Shown here: one piece after another, positions 38,792 to 51,530 of the stretch
Numbering within the stretch: position 1 is the stretch's first letter
Layout: every line of letters begins with the position of its first letter
Notes under the pieces: generated by a model
Databases searched by the model: none
Seen by the model: only the letters and a program-made list of their open reading frames with translations
Told to the model about the DNA's origin: nothing
Assembly (NCBI GenBank): GCA_030765055.1
Contig: CM060947.1
Coordinates: forward strand, 98,271,112 to 98,335,111
Direction of reading: 5' to 3'
Length of the DNA: 64,000 nucleotides
Origin: Mantis religiosa
Lineage: Eukaryota > Arthropoda > Insecta > Mantodea > Mantidae
Made by a program: the position numbers and the translations under genes

Positions 38792-39728
38792 CGAGGGCTG
38801 TTCAATAAAGAATGACCATAATTTATTTACGGTCATAATTTTTCGCACTAAAATTCAATTTTATGATATTCTGTTAGCTTAATGTGAAACAAACACGCCG
38901 TAGTAGTTTCATTGTTGGTACTCCTTGTTCCCGTCTGTGAGAACCAGGTAAGTTCAGACATGTTCAGTATCGCCTACCGCTGCAATGGAAGTAACATACA
39001 GTTAAAGTTGATGTTAGAGGAACATCCGGAGTTTCTTTCAAACGGAATCACTGCTGATGAAACTTGGATACATCATTTTGATCCTAAGAGCAAACAGCAA
39101 AGCTCAGTGTGGAAACATCCTTCATCATCAACCCCCCCCCCCACACAAAGAAAAAAGAATAATTGTTTGCTTCTGCTGGGAAAGCTATGGTCATCTCATT
39201 CTTTGATATTCATGGAATGGTTTATCAGCATGTTGTACCTGCACACACATCAGTAACTGGACAATACTACAAGGATATCCTGAAAACATTGCAAGTTCAT
39301 ATCAGGCGCAAAAGACCACATTTCCATGAAGCAGGCTGGATGCTGCACCACGATAATGCGCGGCCGCATATTGCCAATGTTGTTGCTGAATATCTTGCAA
39401 AAATCAATGTGAAGTACATCCCTCACCCTCCCTATAGTCCGGATTTAGCCCCATGTGTCCTTTTTCTATTCCCTAACTTTAAGAAACGCCTTCGTGGGAG
39501 GCATTATCCATCATCAGAAGCAGTGGTGAAAGCTGCGGAAGTGATTTTGAAGGATCCCTCAAAAAATTGTTACCACCACGTCTTTGAAGACTGGCAGAAA
39601 CGCTAGGAAAAGTGCATCGCATTCAGGGAAGACTATTTTGAGAAGGACCATCAAAATTATGAGGACGAGTAAAAGTACGTTGTTAAAATAAAAAAAAAAT
39701 GTGTTCATTCTTTATTGAACAGCCCTCG
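38792..39728 (+). mobile_element. Mariner element, internal deletion derivative
   Basis: The TIR CGAGGGCTGTTCAATAAAGA continues to 38819. Its inverted partner at 39701-39728 shares the outer 25 or so bases, and TA flanks both ends. At 937 bp it is shorter than the related copy at 54.6-55.8 kb (1264 bp). Comparison shows that the N-terminal half of the transposase gene has been lost in one deletion after GGAAGTAACATAC. Confidence 0.9.
38985..39672 (+). pseudogene. Mariner transposase, catalytic part
   Basis: After the deletion the sequence continues with LMLEEHPEFLSNGITADETW, whose DETW holds the first catalytic Asp. A C-run expansion in ACCCCCCCCCC, near 39131, shifts the frame. The second frame has AMVISFFDIHGMVYQHVVPA, MLHHDNARPH (second Asp), and YIPHPPYSPDLAPC (third Asp), giving the mariner D,D34D signature. 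It ends with FPNFKKRLRGRHYPSSEAV and an in-frame TAG after DWQKR. The frameshift and the missing N-terminus make it inactive. Confidence 0.85.
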
Positions 39729-39730
39729 TA

Positions 39731-40885
39731 GTTACCAAGGCTGCTCTCGTCTTTGCATGATGATCTTACCTTGGGCGTGGTCATGGATAGCAAGCGATGA
39801 GTAAAATTGTTAAAGAAATGAAATAATTGTTGTAACTTTCTTTTAGAAATTCAAATTTTAATTAACTGAATAATTTACTTAAACTCGTCGCAACACCAGA
39901 CGAATATACACTCTCAAAAGCGTTGATATTACTTTTCACAATTATACTACGAGTATATTCTCTACGGCGTCTATTTGCAAGTTTACGGACCAAATAACCT
40001 TTTGCGCCCGTCCTTGATGAAGTCTTTACAGACAGGAATGCCAGATTCTGCTAGTCCAAAGTTATTGGTTTTGGCAATTCAACACATTTTTATTGGTCCA
40101 CGTCATATCTTAACTGCGAAATTTTATTACTATATTTGGTAGTTTTTAGAATTCTTTTCTTTGAATCATTTTTAAACAATTTAACGTTATAACAATATTT
40201 CTTTAAACATTTACAATAATATTTTCATTATTAAAACATTACTAATATTCATTTCCTTTTTCTTCTATCTCTCCAGTCATTATTTTTATTTTCAATTGTT
40301 ATTTTTAACCTCGTTCCTTTTTTACTATAATTTACTACAATTTTTTCAAATAATTTTAATGAAATTTGATTTAAAATAACTGCTTCAGATTTATAATAAA
40401 TTCCTGAATTAAACTTAATGCTGCTTAAATGCATTTAAAATAGTGGAAGAATTATTCGTGTTCTGTGGGATCATTATTAGGTACATACCTATCCAATTTG
40501 AGTAAACAGCAATAAACACATTAATTACATACCTACAAGACGGGGTTTATTTTGATTTGTGACTGGAACTATTTCAGGAACATGCTATTATTACATTCTG
40601 TGCATATTTCGTGCACATGAAGCATCCGCTTTTGTGTGCTCACTTGTTGATTCTAAAATAAACAAATATGTAGAAAGACTATGATATCAAGTGTAGGTCT
40701 GCAAATTAGTCACAAGAGTTGTAATTATGTACATTTCTGCCAGCATTTGATTGATTTCTGTGTTTTTATATAACACACTAATAAAGGCTTTTATCATTGA
40801 TAAAATATGTAACAGCTTTATATATACCTATTACATAAATATGTATTAAATACATAAGTATCAAAAATATATTCAAAAAGGAGAT
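39731..40885. other. No gene seen
   Basis: AT-rich sequence, with short microsatellite-like ATTTT runs around 40130-40400. No feature can be assigned. Confidence 0.45.
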
Positions 40886-40889
40886 CGCT

Positions 40890-41316
40890 AAAACTGTGGA
40901 AATTATAGAGGGATAAGTTTAATGAACACAAGTTACAAAATATATACTAAAATAATAAATAATAGACTGAAAACTATTACAGAATGCCTTATAGGAGAAG
41001 AACAGAGTGGATTCCTTAAAGGCCGATCCTGTACAGATAACGTATTTGTCCTTAATCAAATAATTGAACAACGAAGGGAAAAGAATTTGGAAAGACATGT
41101 CGCATTCATTGACCTGGAAAGGCTTTTGATAGAATAAATAGATCAAAACTGTGGCAAATATTAGAATGCAAGGGTTAGTTACCCACCATATATTATTAAG
41201 GCAATAAAAGGTATATACACAAATACAACTATAAGAATTGACACTGGGGATAGGTTATCAGAACAAATTTCTACCAATACTGGACTAAGACAAGGGTGTA
41301 GCTTATCACCTACTCC

Positions 41317-41360
<44 letters not shown>

Positions 41361-42130
41361 CGATATTCTAAATGAATGGAAGATTTTAATAGACCCAGGA
41401 ATCAAAATAAAAGAAAATGTTTATATTAATATCCTGCTGTTTGCGGATGACCAAATATTGATTCATCGGAATGAAAATCAACTGTAAAAATCAATGTATA
41501 TTATAATTAATATAGTACAAAGGTATAATTTTAAAATATCAGAAGAAAAAACAAAAATTGTGGCTTTTAAAGAAAATTATAATGTAAGATAAAAAATTGT
41601 TTTAGGGAATAGGATTTTAGAACAAATATCGAGTTTTAAATATTTAGTATGTAACATAAGTTTTAGAAACAATGCTGACATAGAAGAAAAAGTAAACAAA
41701 TTCCGAGCAATATGTGGGACAATCCAAAGAACGTTTAAAAACAGAGTGAGAAAGAATACAAATCTGAAAATGTATAAAGTAATGACTATTCCAACTTAAA
41801 TATATGGAAGTGAAACCTGGGTGCCAACACAAAAGGATTTAAATAAAATACAGACTGCAGAAATGAAATTTTTAAGAAGTGTTAAAGGTTGTACAATATT
41901 GGACAAAATTAGAAATGAGGATATTAGAAAGGAATTAGAAATAGAACCAATCCATGACAAAATATCAGAACGAAGGCAACAATGGCATGAACATATATTA
42001 AGAATGGAGGATGGAAGATATCCAAATGCAGTATTAAACTATAATGCAAAAGGAAGAAGAGACAGGACGACCCAGGAAACGCTGGAGAGATCTATGAAGC
42101 CGGAACGGGCAATATGCCCAAACCATAGAG
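40890..42130 (+). pseudogene. RTE-like LINE, most of the RT domain and C-terminus
   Basis: The sequence begins with NCGNYRGISLMNTSYKIYTK, then EEQSGFLKGRSCTDNVFVLN and QIIEQRREKN, the fingers and start of the palm. AFDRINRSKLWQ and GLRQGCSLSP follow in other frames, then the FADD box (LLFADDQI, 41440-41451). After that come SFKYLVCNISFRNNADIEEK, IYGSETWVPT and EMKFLRSVKGC. The C-terminal part has HDKISERRQQWHEHILRMED, then AKGRRDRT. Frameshifts, stops and a (TA)n expansion at 41321-41357 interrupt it. The endonuclease is missing. This is the most complete LINE in the window and ends in an (AAG)n tail. Confidence 0.85.
41321..41357. repeat. (TA)n microsatellite inside the RT sequence
   Basis: About 37 bp of TA between the codons for SPTPFNIY and MNDIL, i.e. 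in the RT palm between the GLRQG and FADD motifs. Confidence 0.95.
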
Positions 42131-42131
42131 T

Positions 42132-42163
<32 letters not shown>

Positions 42164-42621
42164 AGAAGAAGAAGAAGAAGAAGAAGAAGAAGAAGAAGAA
42201 GAAGAAGAAGAAGAAGAAGAAGAAGAAGAAGAAGAAGAAGAAGAAGAAGAAGAAGAAGAAGAAGAAGAAGAAGAAGAAGAAGAAGAAGAAGAAGAAGAAG
42301 AAGAAGAAGAAGAAGAAGAAGAAGAAGAAGAAGAAGAAGAAGAAGAAGAAGAAGAAGAAGAAGAAGAAGAAGAAGAAGAAGAAGAAGAAGAAGAAGAAGA
42401 AGAAGAAGAAGAAGAAGAAGAAGAAGAAGAAGAAGAAGAAGAAGAAGAAGAAGAAGAAGAAGAAGAAGAAGAAGAAGAAGAAGAAGAAGAAGAAGAAGAA
42501 GAAGAAGAAGAAGAAGAAGAAGAAGAAGAAGAAGAGAGAAGAAGAAGAAGAAGAAGAAGAAGAAGAAGAAGAAGAAGAAGAAGAAGAAGAAGAAGAAGAA
42601 GAAGAAGAAGAAGAAGAAGAA
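42131..42621. repeat. (AAG)n microsatellite, tail of the RTE-like LINE
   Basis: About 491 bp of AAG with a single disruption (GAAGAGAGAAG) at about 42530-42545, after which the phase changes. The polylysine and polyglutamate ORF continues out of the LINE frame and is not a separate gene. Confidence 0.95.
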
Positions 42622-43032
42622 GGTTTACCTTGTATGTTTTAAATTGGACCATAAATTTATATTATTACGAAATTCTATCACTATGTTTTGAAGTGTTTCC
42701 ATTGATCTCTCGAATTCTGTAAATATAAAGAAATTAATAACGTATCCTTACTTTGATTCGTGCCATATAATTCTGTCAACGGTTGTATAAAGTGTTTTTG
42801 CTACCAAATTGTTTTTCTCCCTTCCTGAAGTCTCAAGGTTACTTCTGCTGTCAGGAAGAAGCCCGTATCTCAACCAGAAGTGGGGCAGACAAACCATCCA
42901 AGATACATTTGCCTGACCCTTACCTAATATATTTCTCTGACACAAGTTTCCTGTCTAAACTGGCAGGCATCGTTAACATATGACATTTGCATTCAATTTA
43001 ATATTCCGTTAAGGGAACATTTTTTCATGTTC

Positions 43033-43033
<1 letters not shown>
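42622..43033. other. No feature seen
   Basis: Unassigned sequence between two trinucleotide tracts. Confidence 0.45.
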
Positions 43034-43130
<97 letters not shown>

Positions 43131-43151
43131 CAGCAGCAGCAGCAGCAGTAG
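43034..43151. repeat. (AGT)n then (AGC)n microsatellite
   Basis: About 100 bp of AGT followed by six AGC units, so a single-base variant has spread at one end. Confidence 0.95.
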
Positions 43152-43576
43152 GTACAACTGCAAGATTCATACATAGTAAGGTATATTGCAAAATATAAAA
43201 GCAAAAAATGCATAAAGCTTTAACTAATAATATGACTCCATTAAGAAAAACGTTTAATGTGCAACATCGCAAGACTGCCAAATTTTCCTTTCGGAAGTTT
43301 CCATTATTAATAAAAGAAAAAATTATAATGACCTAGCTGTCGACGACCCTTAAATCACACTCACTCCTCACGAACTTTATCCGCTTTGCTTTAAACACGG
43401 CAAAGCATAATTTCAAATTTGGCTACCTAAATATTGTTTTAATTCTCTCTCTATAGTTATAAAGCAAGCAAGATTGAACACATCAAGACTTTGTATAATA
43501 AGACAGCTTTCCTTTGCCCTGATTGTATATAAAAAGCAGATTTGCGAAGCTGCAAAACTTCATAGATGGCTAATAA

Positions 43577-44411
43577 CACTGGGCAACAATGAAAATGTTT
43601 CGGGCTTAAAAATAGTGATTTTACATGTATTTCAATTTGCTGAATTCAAAAATGACCATAAAAATGATAGATTAGCTCTTGTTTTGAAAATAAAGTGATA
43701 TTTCATTTTTTAGAGTGAAGATTTTAAATTTGGGAGATTTTTTTGGGAGTTGGCACACCTGTCAAATAACAAAACACAATCAGAGAGAAATTTTGGAAAT
43801 TAAGTGATGCAAAAGTTAAGGAAGGTATTTTTGTCGGACCACAAATAAGAGAACTTGTAAAGGATCCTGCATTTGACCAAATTTTGGAGGGGAAAGAAAA
43901 GGATGCTTGCGAAGCCCTCAAGGGTATGTGGAGCTGTTAGTGATGAACATGGGGAGGGATTCCATCAGGACATTTCTGTTATGGAACAAAGATATCAGGG
44001 CCGTTGGAATGAAGTAATGCTTGCGGATTACTGTTGTTTTCTGTATAGGGATTCTGCGGAACTCCATCACAAGAGGCAAGCTAAAAGACACGAAGTCAAT
44101 TGGCAACCACATGATTCTCTTCAGACACGACTATTTGCGAATCATTTTTCCATCAATTTAGAACTCTTAGCATGTAATTGGCAATTTAAAATATCAAATG
44201 CATTTTCATTGTTGTTAGCATGTATGCAATTAAAATGTATCCTTTTCTCTCAATCCGTTAATATGTAATACTTCCACATTTTGTATATCATAGAGACTAG
44301 AGCTAATACAATTTTTTCATTGTCATATTTGTTTTTCTCAACCCAAAATTAGTAGGAGTTGCCTCATGAAATGCTCGAAACATTCAAAAATTATTTTTTT
44401 GTTGCCCAGTG
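43577..44411 (+). mobile_element. CACTG-ended DNA transposon with 3-bp TAA duplication
   Basis: The ends CACTGGGCAACAA (43577-43589) and TTGTTGCCCAGTG (44399-44411) are perfect 13-bp inverted repeats. After a small length difference both continue with AATGTTTCGRGC, so the inverted similarity extends to roughly 30 bp. TAA follows each end outside (43574-43576 and 44412-44414). CACTA/CACTG ends with 3-bp duplications are typical of the EnSpm/CACTA superfamily. Inside is a truncated ORF of a widespread arthropod repeat protein. At 835 bp it is an internally deleted copy. Confidence 0.75.
43775..44115 (+). pseudogene. Repetitive arthropod ORF, deleted copy
   Basis: One frame reads AKVKEGIFVGPQIRELVKDP and AFDQILEGKEKDACEALKG. 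A short distance later another reads CGAVSDEHGEGFHQDISVME and QRYQGRWNEVMLADYC, followed by HHKRQAKRHE. I recognise the SDEHGE.FHQDI...YQG.WN string as part of a protein repeated many times in arthropod genomes, usually annotated as hypothetical. The stretch between the two parts is missing here. Its position between CACTG-type ends suggests that it is the transposon's own gene, possibly its transposase. Confidence 0.55.
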
Positions 44412-44414
44412 TAA

Positions 44415-45556
44415 TCTAAATTTCACTTTCGACATTTTCGTAAATTAGTAAGTTTTGATTTATCTTTTATGATTTCCCAGTTATAACACTAAGAGGATTT
44501 CACGAGATGTATACAGTAAACGCAACGTATTCATTTTTCATATCAGCGTGTCAAGCATTTGAAATTTAAATCTGTACTCATACGGACACACCAAAAAGGA
44601 ATAAAACTTCGGCAAATTTCCTTGTTAACTTGAAGGGTACTAGAATCCAATGTTAAAATCGATACTCATTCCTCTTTTGGTTTTTAAATTGTGCTATAAT
44701 CTCTTTATTTATTTATTTCCTCCCTTCTTTTTTTTCTTTCTTTCTTTTCTTCCTTGCTTTCTTCATTCTCTCTCTCTCACACGCACATGCACACTCAGTA
44801 ATACATACACAAGTTTTGTAAAAATATATATTATGTGATACTCAAAAATACCTTTCTGGGATAAACACTTTCTGTACTTAACAGAAAGAAAAATTAGTCA
44901 AATGTTATGTTTTGATTTACATTCGCGTTTTTCTAGGTCACAAAGAAAGTGAGTTTATATGGCTCTCGTGTATCAAATTATTCAACGGTCAGTGTAAATT
45001 TACTATTAAACAAAGCAAAATGAGAAAATAATAAGAAAGCCAACGTAGTTATTCCGAACCTACTTTTATTAATGAATTTATGGCTGAGATCTACTCTAAC
45101 GTAGTCCTTTTGTTACCCGACAATTGTACTTTTCACATTATTTTCGTACTGTTTTATTTCTTTTTCTGGAATTCATTCGCGCTATTCAATGGCTTTATTT
45201 GATCTGAGCACGAGAATGAAGAGCTCACTTCACGTCGATGTTGTGCGGCAATACATGCGATAATACCCAGCTTCCTGACATTCCTTAATGGAATTGCATA
45301 GCTCCTTGCAGTCCTCTCTAACTCATCTTAGTGATATAATTACTGTTGGTATCTAGGTCTGGTATCTCTGTTGGCATCTCTCAAGTATATGACTCAAAAT
45401 AATAAGAGGCATTTTGTATATATACACTCACACGCAGAGAGGAGTTAGCGCTGCTCCTTTTACGAAAATGTTATTTTTGAATTCAGGACATCTCAAATCG
45501 TGCACTTTTGGTTAAATGTTCTTTTCGATTTTTGATACAAATCAAATCAGTATTAC
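44415..45556. other. No gene seen
   Basis: AT-rich DNA with a T-rich stretch at about 44695-44790. No supported feature. Confidence 0.4.
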
Positions 45557-46918
45557 CAGAACCCGGATTTGTATGCAAATTGCATAGAGTTTTCTTAATA
45601 ATTTAAACGTATGCATTAGTAGTACATATAAAAGTACATATAAAAGAGTATACTTTATCATTCTCACCTTTAAGAGGTCACTAGTGCAGTTCTAAAGTGG
45701 ATATAATTTATATTTTGTGAAAAAATGATTTTGCATTCATATTTATTAAAATGATGGCATATTTTTTTATTTCAAGACTAAGTAAAAGTCGTGTTTGGTT
45801 CACACGTGTAATATTTTTATTTTATTTTCTTAAAGCGACGATTAGTGAGTGTAGTTCTAAATTTCGTTGTATGAGCTAATTGTTTACCCGTGTTGCAAGA
45901 AAGCTGGCGTTGTTCATTGTGGTTTTTTGTGTGATTTACGTCCTCCAACGTTAAGTCATATAGGATGATGAATGAAATGATGCTCAAATCAGCCCAGGGT
46001 ACATAGAGCTGAGTTACCCGACATTTGCCTTTCAGGATAAGGGAAAAACCCGGGTAAAGCTTATCCAGGTAACTCACCCTGACCAAGGTTCGAATTCGGG
46101 ACCTCTTTAACGTGAGGCACACACGCTAACATCCACGCTATCGAGGCGAGCTATTCAGAGTGCGATGATGTCACCTGAGATATGACAAACGACCTTATCT
46201 GCCGGATATGTTTGGTTATGTTTACTTGCAGTTGTAATCATAGTTCAGAAGTGAAAGTACGTAGTGAAAAAAAAAAAAAAATAGTTCGGGAGTGATAATT
46301 TTATTAAGGATGGACAAGTAGGTATTTATCTGTTTCTCATGTGAGCGAAGTATTCCTTCTGACAAAAAGTTCCAGGTAACATAGCATCTGAACATTGTGA
46401 AGCACAGACAAATCGCAGCCATAAAAACTACTTTACTTAACAAATTTGTAAATACGTCAGTTAGTGAGCAGGTCATCGTCGTCGGAAATTCACGTGACCA
46501 ATTCACCAAGGAATTATGTTCAGCATTTATAAATATAAACATCCCTTTTTGGAAAAAAATACTATCTATTTTTTTTACATAGAAAAGGACACTACGAAAA
46601 GGTGTGCACCGGAGTGTTTCAGTTGAAAAAATGTGGAAGCGTTAGAACACGAAAGGAGGTGAATTTCGATGGACAAGATCATAAAATTAAAACATTAAAT
46701 AACTAATTACAATAATAATTAAAAAGTCAAAGAATTAATTAATTAATTACTAATAATTTATTAATGCTTTAAACAATGATTAAATGGTGAAATTATGAGA
46801 ATGGTTATCAAGCTAAGCATTTTTATTTTGCATATGGTTCTTGCATAATTTGCGAGTTTTTAGTGCATATTTGCATGCATATTTTTGCATTTGATTTTGT
46901 ATACAAATCCGGGCTCTG
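45557..46918. mobile_element. Possible hAT-like non-autonomous element
   Basis: CAGAACCCGGATTTGTATGC at 45557-45576 and, inverted, CAGAGCCCGGATTTGTATAC ending at 46918 match at all but two of the first 20 positions. The 8 bases outside each end (AGTATTAC and ATTATCAT) agree at 5 positions. This is weak support for an 8-bp hAT duplication. ATGCA-type words cluster near both ends. No transposase is present and a SINE-like E copy lies inside. The two ends could also belong to separate insertions. Confidence 0.4.
45930..46155 (-). repeat. SINE-like family E, full-length copy
   Basis: The minus strand gives CGCCTCGATAGCGTGGATG, then AAGAGGTCCCGAATTCGAAC, GGTCAGGGTGAGTTACCTGG, the CCCGGGTTTTTCCC middle and GACTTAACGTTGGAGGACGT. 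It corresponds to the complete copy at 37.1 kb. Confidence 0.85.
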
Positions 46919-47610
<692 letters not shown>

Positions 47611-47902
47611 TCGCGACGACGTCGTACTACGTTGTTCTTTTGCGGCTTGTGTGCGCTTATGAGCGTGAAATGCTCTAGGACTTTCCGAATGGATGCCCAC
47701 GTTAACATAGGTATATGTACTTCTTAAGTCAACCGAGAATGAAATGGGGTGCCTTTGTGAGTACAAAATATTAGTCAGCACCATGGTATGTGTAAGTCAC
47801 ACTACCCTCCAATTACCTTTTTATGGGATTTCATCAAGATGGAGTCCCAGCTTAGTTCCCGATGTCAAAATGTAAGGAAAAGTAGCTAAAAGCAGTTGCG
47901 AT

Positions 47903-47980
47903 ATACAGGGTGCATCAGAAAAATGTACACGCATTTTGAACCGTCATAGAAACTGTATTTCCCGTTCTATAAAGTCCAAT
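47903..47980 (+). repeat. Possible orphan transposon terminus
   Basis: TACAGGGTGCATCAGAAAAA, followed by TGTACACGCATTTTG, has the form of a Tc1/mariner-group end preceded by TA. No matching inverted end was found downstream, so only one end remains or the resemblance is chance. Confidence 0.3.
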
Positions 47981-48680
47981 TTCTAGAAGAAAGTAATATT
48001 ATCTTTTTTCAGTAGTTGGCAGCAGAATTGTCACTCTAGTTACTGGAAGGCAGTTAGTCGCAAGGAAGTTACTGCAAGATGGTGGAAGTACCTTTGAGCT
48101 TTATTATCCTAGACGCTCTTCAGACCACTGGGTTCCTTCTTATGAGGCACAGTAAAGGATGAGGTGTAGGTACATATGTAAACCACGTAAACTAGACATA
48201 GTTTGGAATAAGAATCAAGCGGTGTGCGCAGAAATCCCTTTGAAGACATTGATAGGTTGTACGGAAGCAGTTGAGGGCCACCATTTTGAACAGTGATCAC
48301 ATTTGCCTCAGAAAGTGCATTTATGCTTCAAATTGAACTTTCAGCTTTCCATTTCCAGCAACTGAACCTTGTAGAAGGGAACAGTGAGTGTGTGGTGTTT
48401 TAGGGCCCGTCGACAACAAGGTCATTTGGGCCTAGAAGGGCACATGAATTTTGCATGGCGGTTCAAAGTGTGTATGCCTACTTTTTTTTTCTCGGAACCT
48501 GTATATACCACAAGAGGAAGTTACATAAAGACATTTCCCACCATTTTTTGTTTTGTTTTCTGGGACGTGGGTTGAAAAGACTGAGAGTACTTACATCTTA
48601 CTTTCCTTACTGTGTACTTGCTCTGTACTTCCGAGAAAATTGTGTCAAGTTTTTGCCGAAATATATGTTATGGTACCTCC
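47981..48680. other. No gene seen
   Basis: Short frames only, without known motifs. Confidence 0.4.
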
Positions 48681-48682
48681 TG

Positions 48683-48762
48683 AATTATATATATATATAT
48701 ATATTATACTATTATTTATTATTAATTATATTATATAATATATTATAAATATTATATATATT
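48683..48762. repeat. AT-rich low-complexity tract
   Basis: (TA)n followed by mixed TTA and TATA words, about 80 bp. Confidence 0.9.
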
Positions 48763-49094
48763 CGTATGCGTCTCTGTATGTCTGTGTGTACAGATAATTC
48801 AAAAATAAAATCCCTGATAAATACCAAACCTTAACAGAGATCTTTGAAAATGTTTGTTTCTGAAAAACCACTACTGATTAAGATTTTTACATGACAAGAA
48901 GAACGTATATCTCGAATTTTCTGGAAATAATCTACGAAGAGCTCTTCCTTCGTAGGTACTCGTAATTTTATATCACTTTGGAGATTGCTAAACGCACTGT
49001 TCGAAAATGTAGATATCTTTAGAAAACATAATCTATTTCAAATAACGTTTTATTGTATGTGTCATTTCTCAAATATACATTATTGGTTGTACTG

Positions 49095-49430
49095 CAATAC
49101 ACGTAAAGACTCCATAGTAGAGTTGTACAAATCAATGGCAGTACCAACTCTGATATACGAGTCAGAAACAGGGACATTAACAAACAGAAGTAGTACTAGA
49201 ATACAGACATCAGAAATGATATTTGTAAGAGCAATAGCTGGTTATGCTAAAGAGATAATAGAGATAAAAAAAGATTCAAGATATTAGGAAAGAATGAAAT
49301 GTAGAAGAAATAAATCATATTATTGCTAACAGCAGAAATCAAAGGGGAAAGCATGTTCAAAGAATGAATAACAACAGAATACCTAGAATAGCCATACACT
49401 AAACTCAAAGATACAAGAAACTAGGGAAGA
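49095..49430 (+). pseudogene. RTE-like LINE C-terminal remnant
   Basis: The frame reads DSIVELYKSMAVPTLIYESE, then a linker and RIQTSEMIFVRAIAGYAKE. This is the block after the RT palm in RTE-like elements (LYK..AVPTL.YGSE.W...). Decayed frames follow up to 49430, and the (TTA)n tract begins at once. It is strongly 5'-truncated. Confidence 0.65.
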
Positions 49431-49436
49431 CCGAAG

Positions 49437-49975
<539 letters not shown>

Positions 49976-51245
49976 TATCACCATCATCTACTATTGCAGT
50001 TACTGATGCTGCTATTTTATGTTTTCTGAACTATCTTCCTCTAAAATGTTGTGAATATCCAAAATATAAACTCACCAGCAACTGTTGTTAACTACGTAGT
50101 ATTTGAGTGCACTTATAAACGTAGATTGAAACATTGTTTTATAGTTTTTATTTTTGTACTAACGGGAGCTTTAACATAATAAAATACAAAATGAAATACG
50201 AAATATTCCATTATATTGTTCAGTTAGGATACATATAAACGTATAATGAGAACAACCTTTAATTAAGTGCATGTTCCATTTACCAGTAGTCCTGAAACAA
50301 TTAAATGTTGATAACTTTTAAAATAACTTCCATAGTTAAACTTATTTTACTATAAACTAAAAACGGAGACAACAGTCAAGTGCTCGCACAGGACATAAAT
50401 ATAATACATTTCAGAGCACAAAGTGGAAGCATTTAAGTGTGAACATTTCGAAAGCGATTAGTGCAACTAGTATCATGTGACATATTTTGTTAAAATGAGA
50501 AACTTATAGGAGTTAAAAGCTTCACAACTCTTAACAATTATTCTAGTTTGAGTAAAACTAAAGTAAAGAGAAAACTTACGGACATTCTACTTTAGATTAT
50601 TTTTGCACATGTCGAATTTATCATTAAAAGTAATCTCCTTGGTAAACTAAAAGGAATGTATAAAACCTATGTAGCATTTCTAGCTTTAAATGCATTATGG
50701 GAACTTCCGACACAATCTGTGAATGAAAAGCGAGTCTTTCTTAAAGGAATTAGAAATGCTAAGACATTTGACGCTTTAAAAGAATGTTCTATTCCATTTT
50801 GTTATGTTCAAGTGTTACCGAAACAAGTGAAGTTCATACCATTAGCCTGCGTTTGTTTGTTCTTCTGTCCAAAGTGTAACAAACCATACAATGCTTTATA
50901 GCCTGAAGTGAGTTTAAACATACCTACTTTATATTTTAATGAGAACTACGCACCTGCTTCCTTTATTATGATTTTTATTTTCTTTAATGTGTAACTACAG
51001 CAGGTTGAAGTGCTGTATGTCATCCAGCAGTCTATATTCGTGTTTTCGAGTTTCTAAATAAAACGTATTTTTAGAAAAAGGTCCCTGTTTGATCTGTCTA
51101 TGTTTATGCCTTTCTGGCCGTGACGAAATGAAAAATCTGTTAAACAACAAATTTGATATCTAGTGAAGCTTGTCGTCTTCCTAGGATCTGGCACTAAGAT
51201 TCACTAAGCAAACTGCGCCCCTCTAAACTACCATTTACATAGAAA
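49976..51245. other. No gene recognised
   Basis: About 1.3 kb of AT-rich DNA. A frame of 81 codons at 50656-50901 has no motif and no second copy here. Confidence 0.4.
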
Positions 51246-51246
51246 A

Positions 51247-51530
51247 TGTTGATTGAAATTAATCATTCCGTCACACTAGCCGTGTATAGGCTAAGATTTT
51301 TGGATAGATAGAGCCAAACTGAAGCATTCAATGTATTGGCTGGGATTTGAACTACGGATCTTCTGGTTTCCGTCCAGTCGCTCTTACTCATTGGGCTACC
51401 ATGGTCGACGTGCCGTCATGACATTAAATTCTCCAACTGACTCATATTTTTCCGGTAAACCACTAGGAGCTCTCGTATTCCAGGTACACCATTTGTGGCC
51501 TGGGACTCAACAATAGTAAGTCGCCAAAAA
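51247..51530 (-). repeat. SINE-like family A, nearly complete copy
   Basis: The minus strand gives GGCGACTTAC at the 5' end, GAGTCAGTTGGAGAATTTAA, the GTCATGACGGCACG segment and a tRNA-like GGACGGAAACCAGAAGATCC with GTAGTTCAAATCCC. It then has the ATTGAATGCTTCAG..GGCTAGTGTGACGGAATGAT tail. This copy shows that the tRNA-like part lies in the middle of the family, with about 130 bp upstream of it. Confidence 0.85.
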
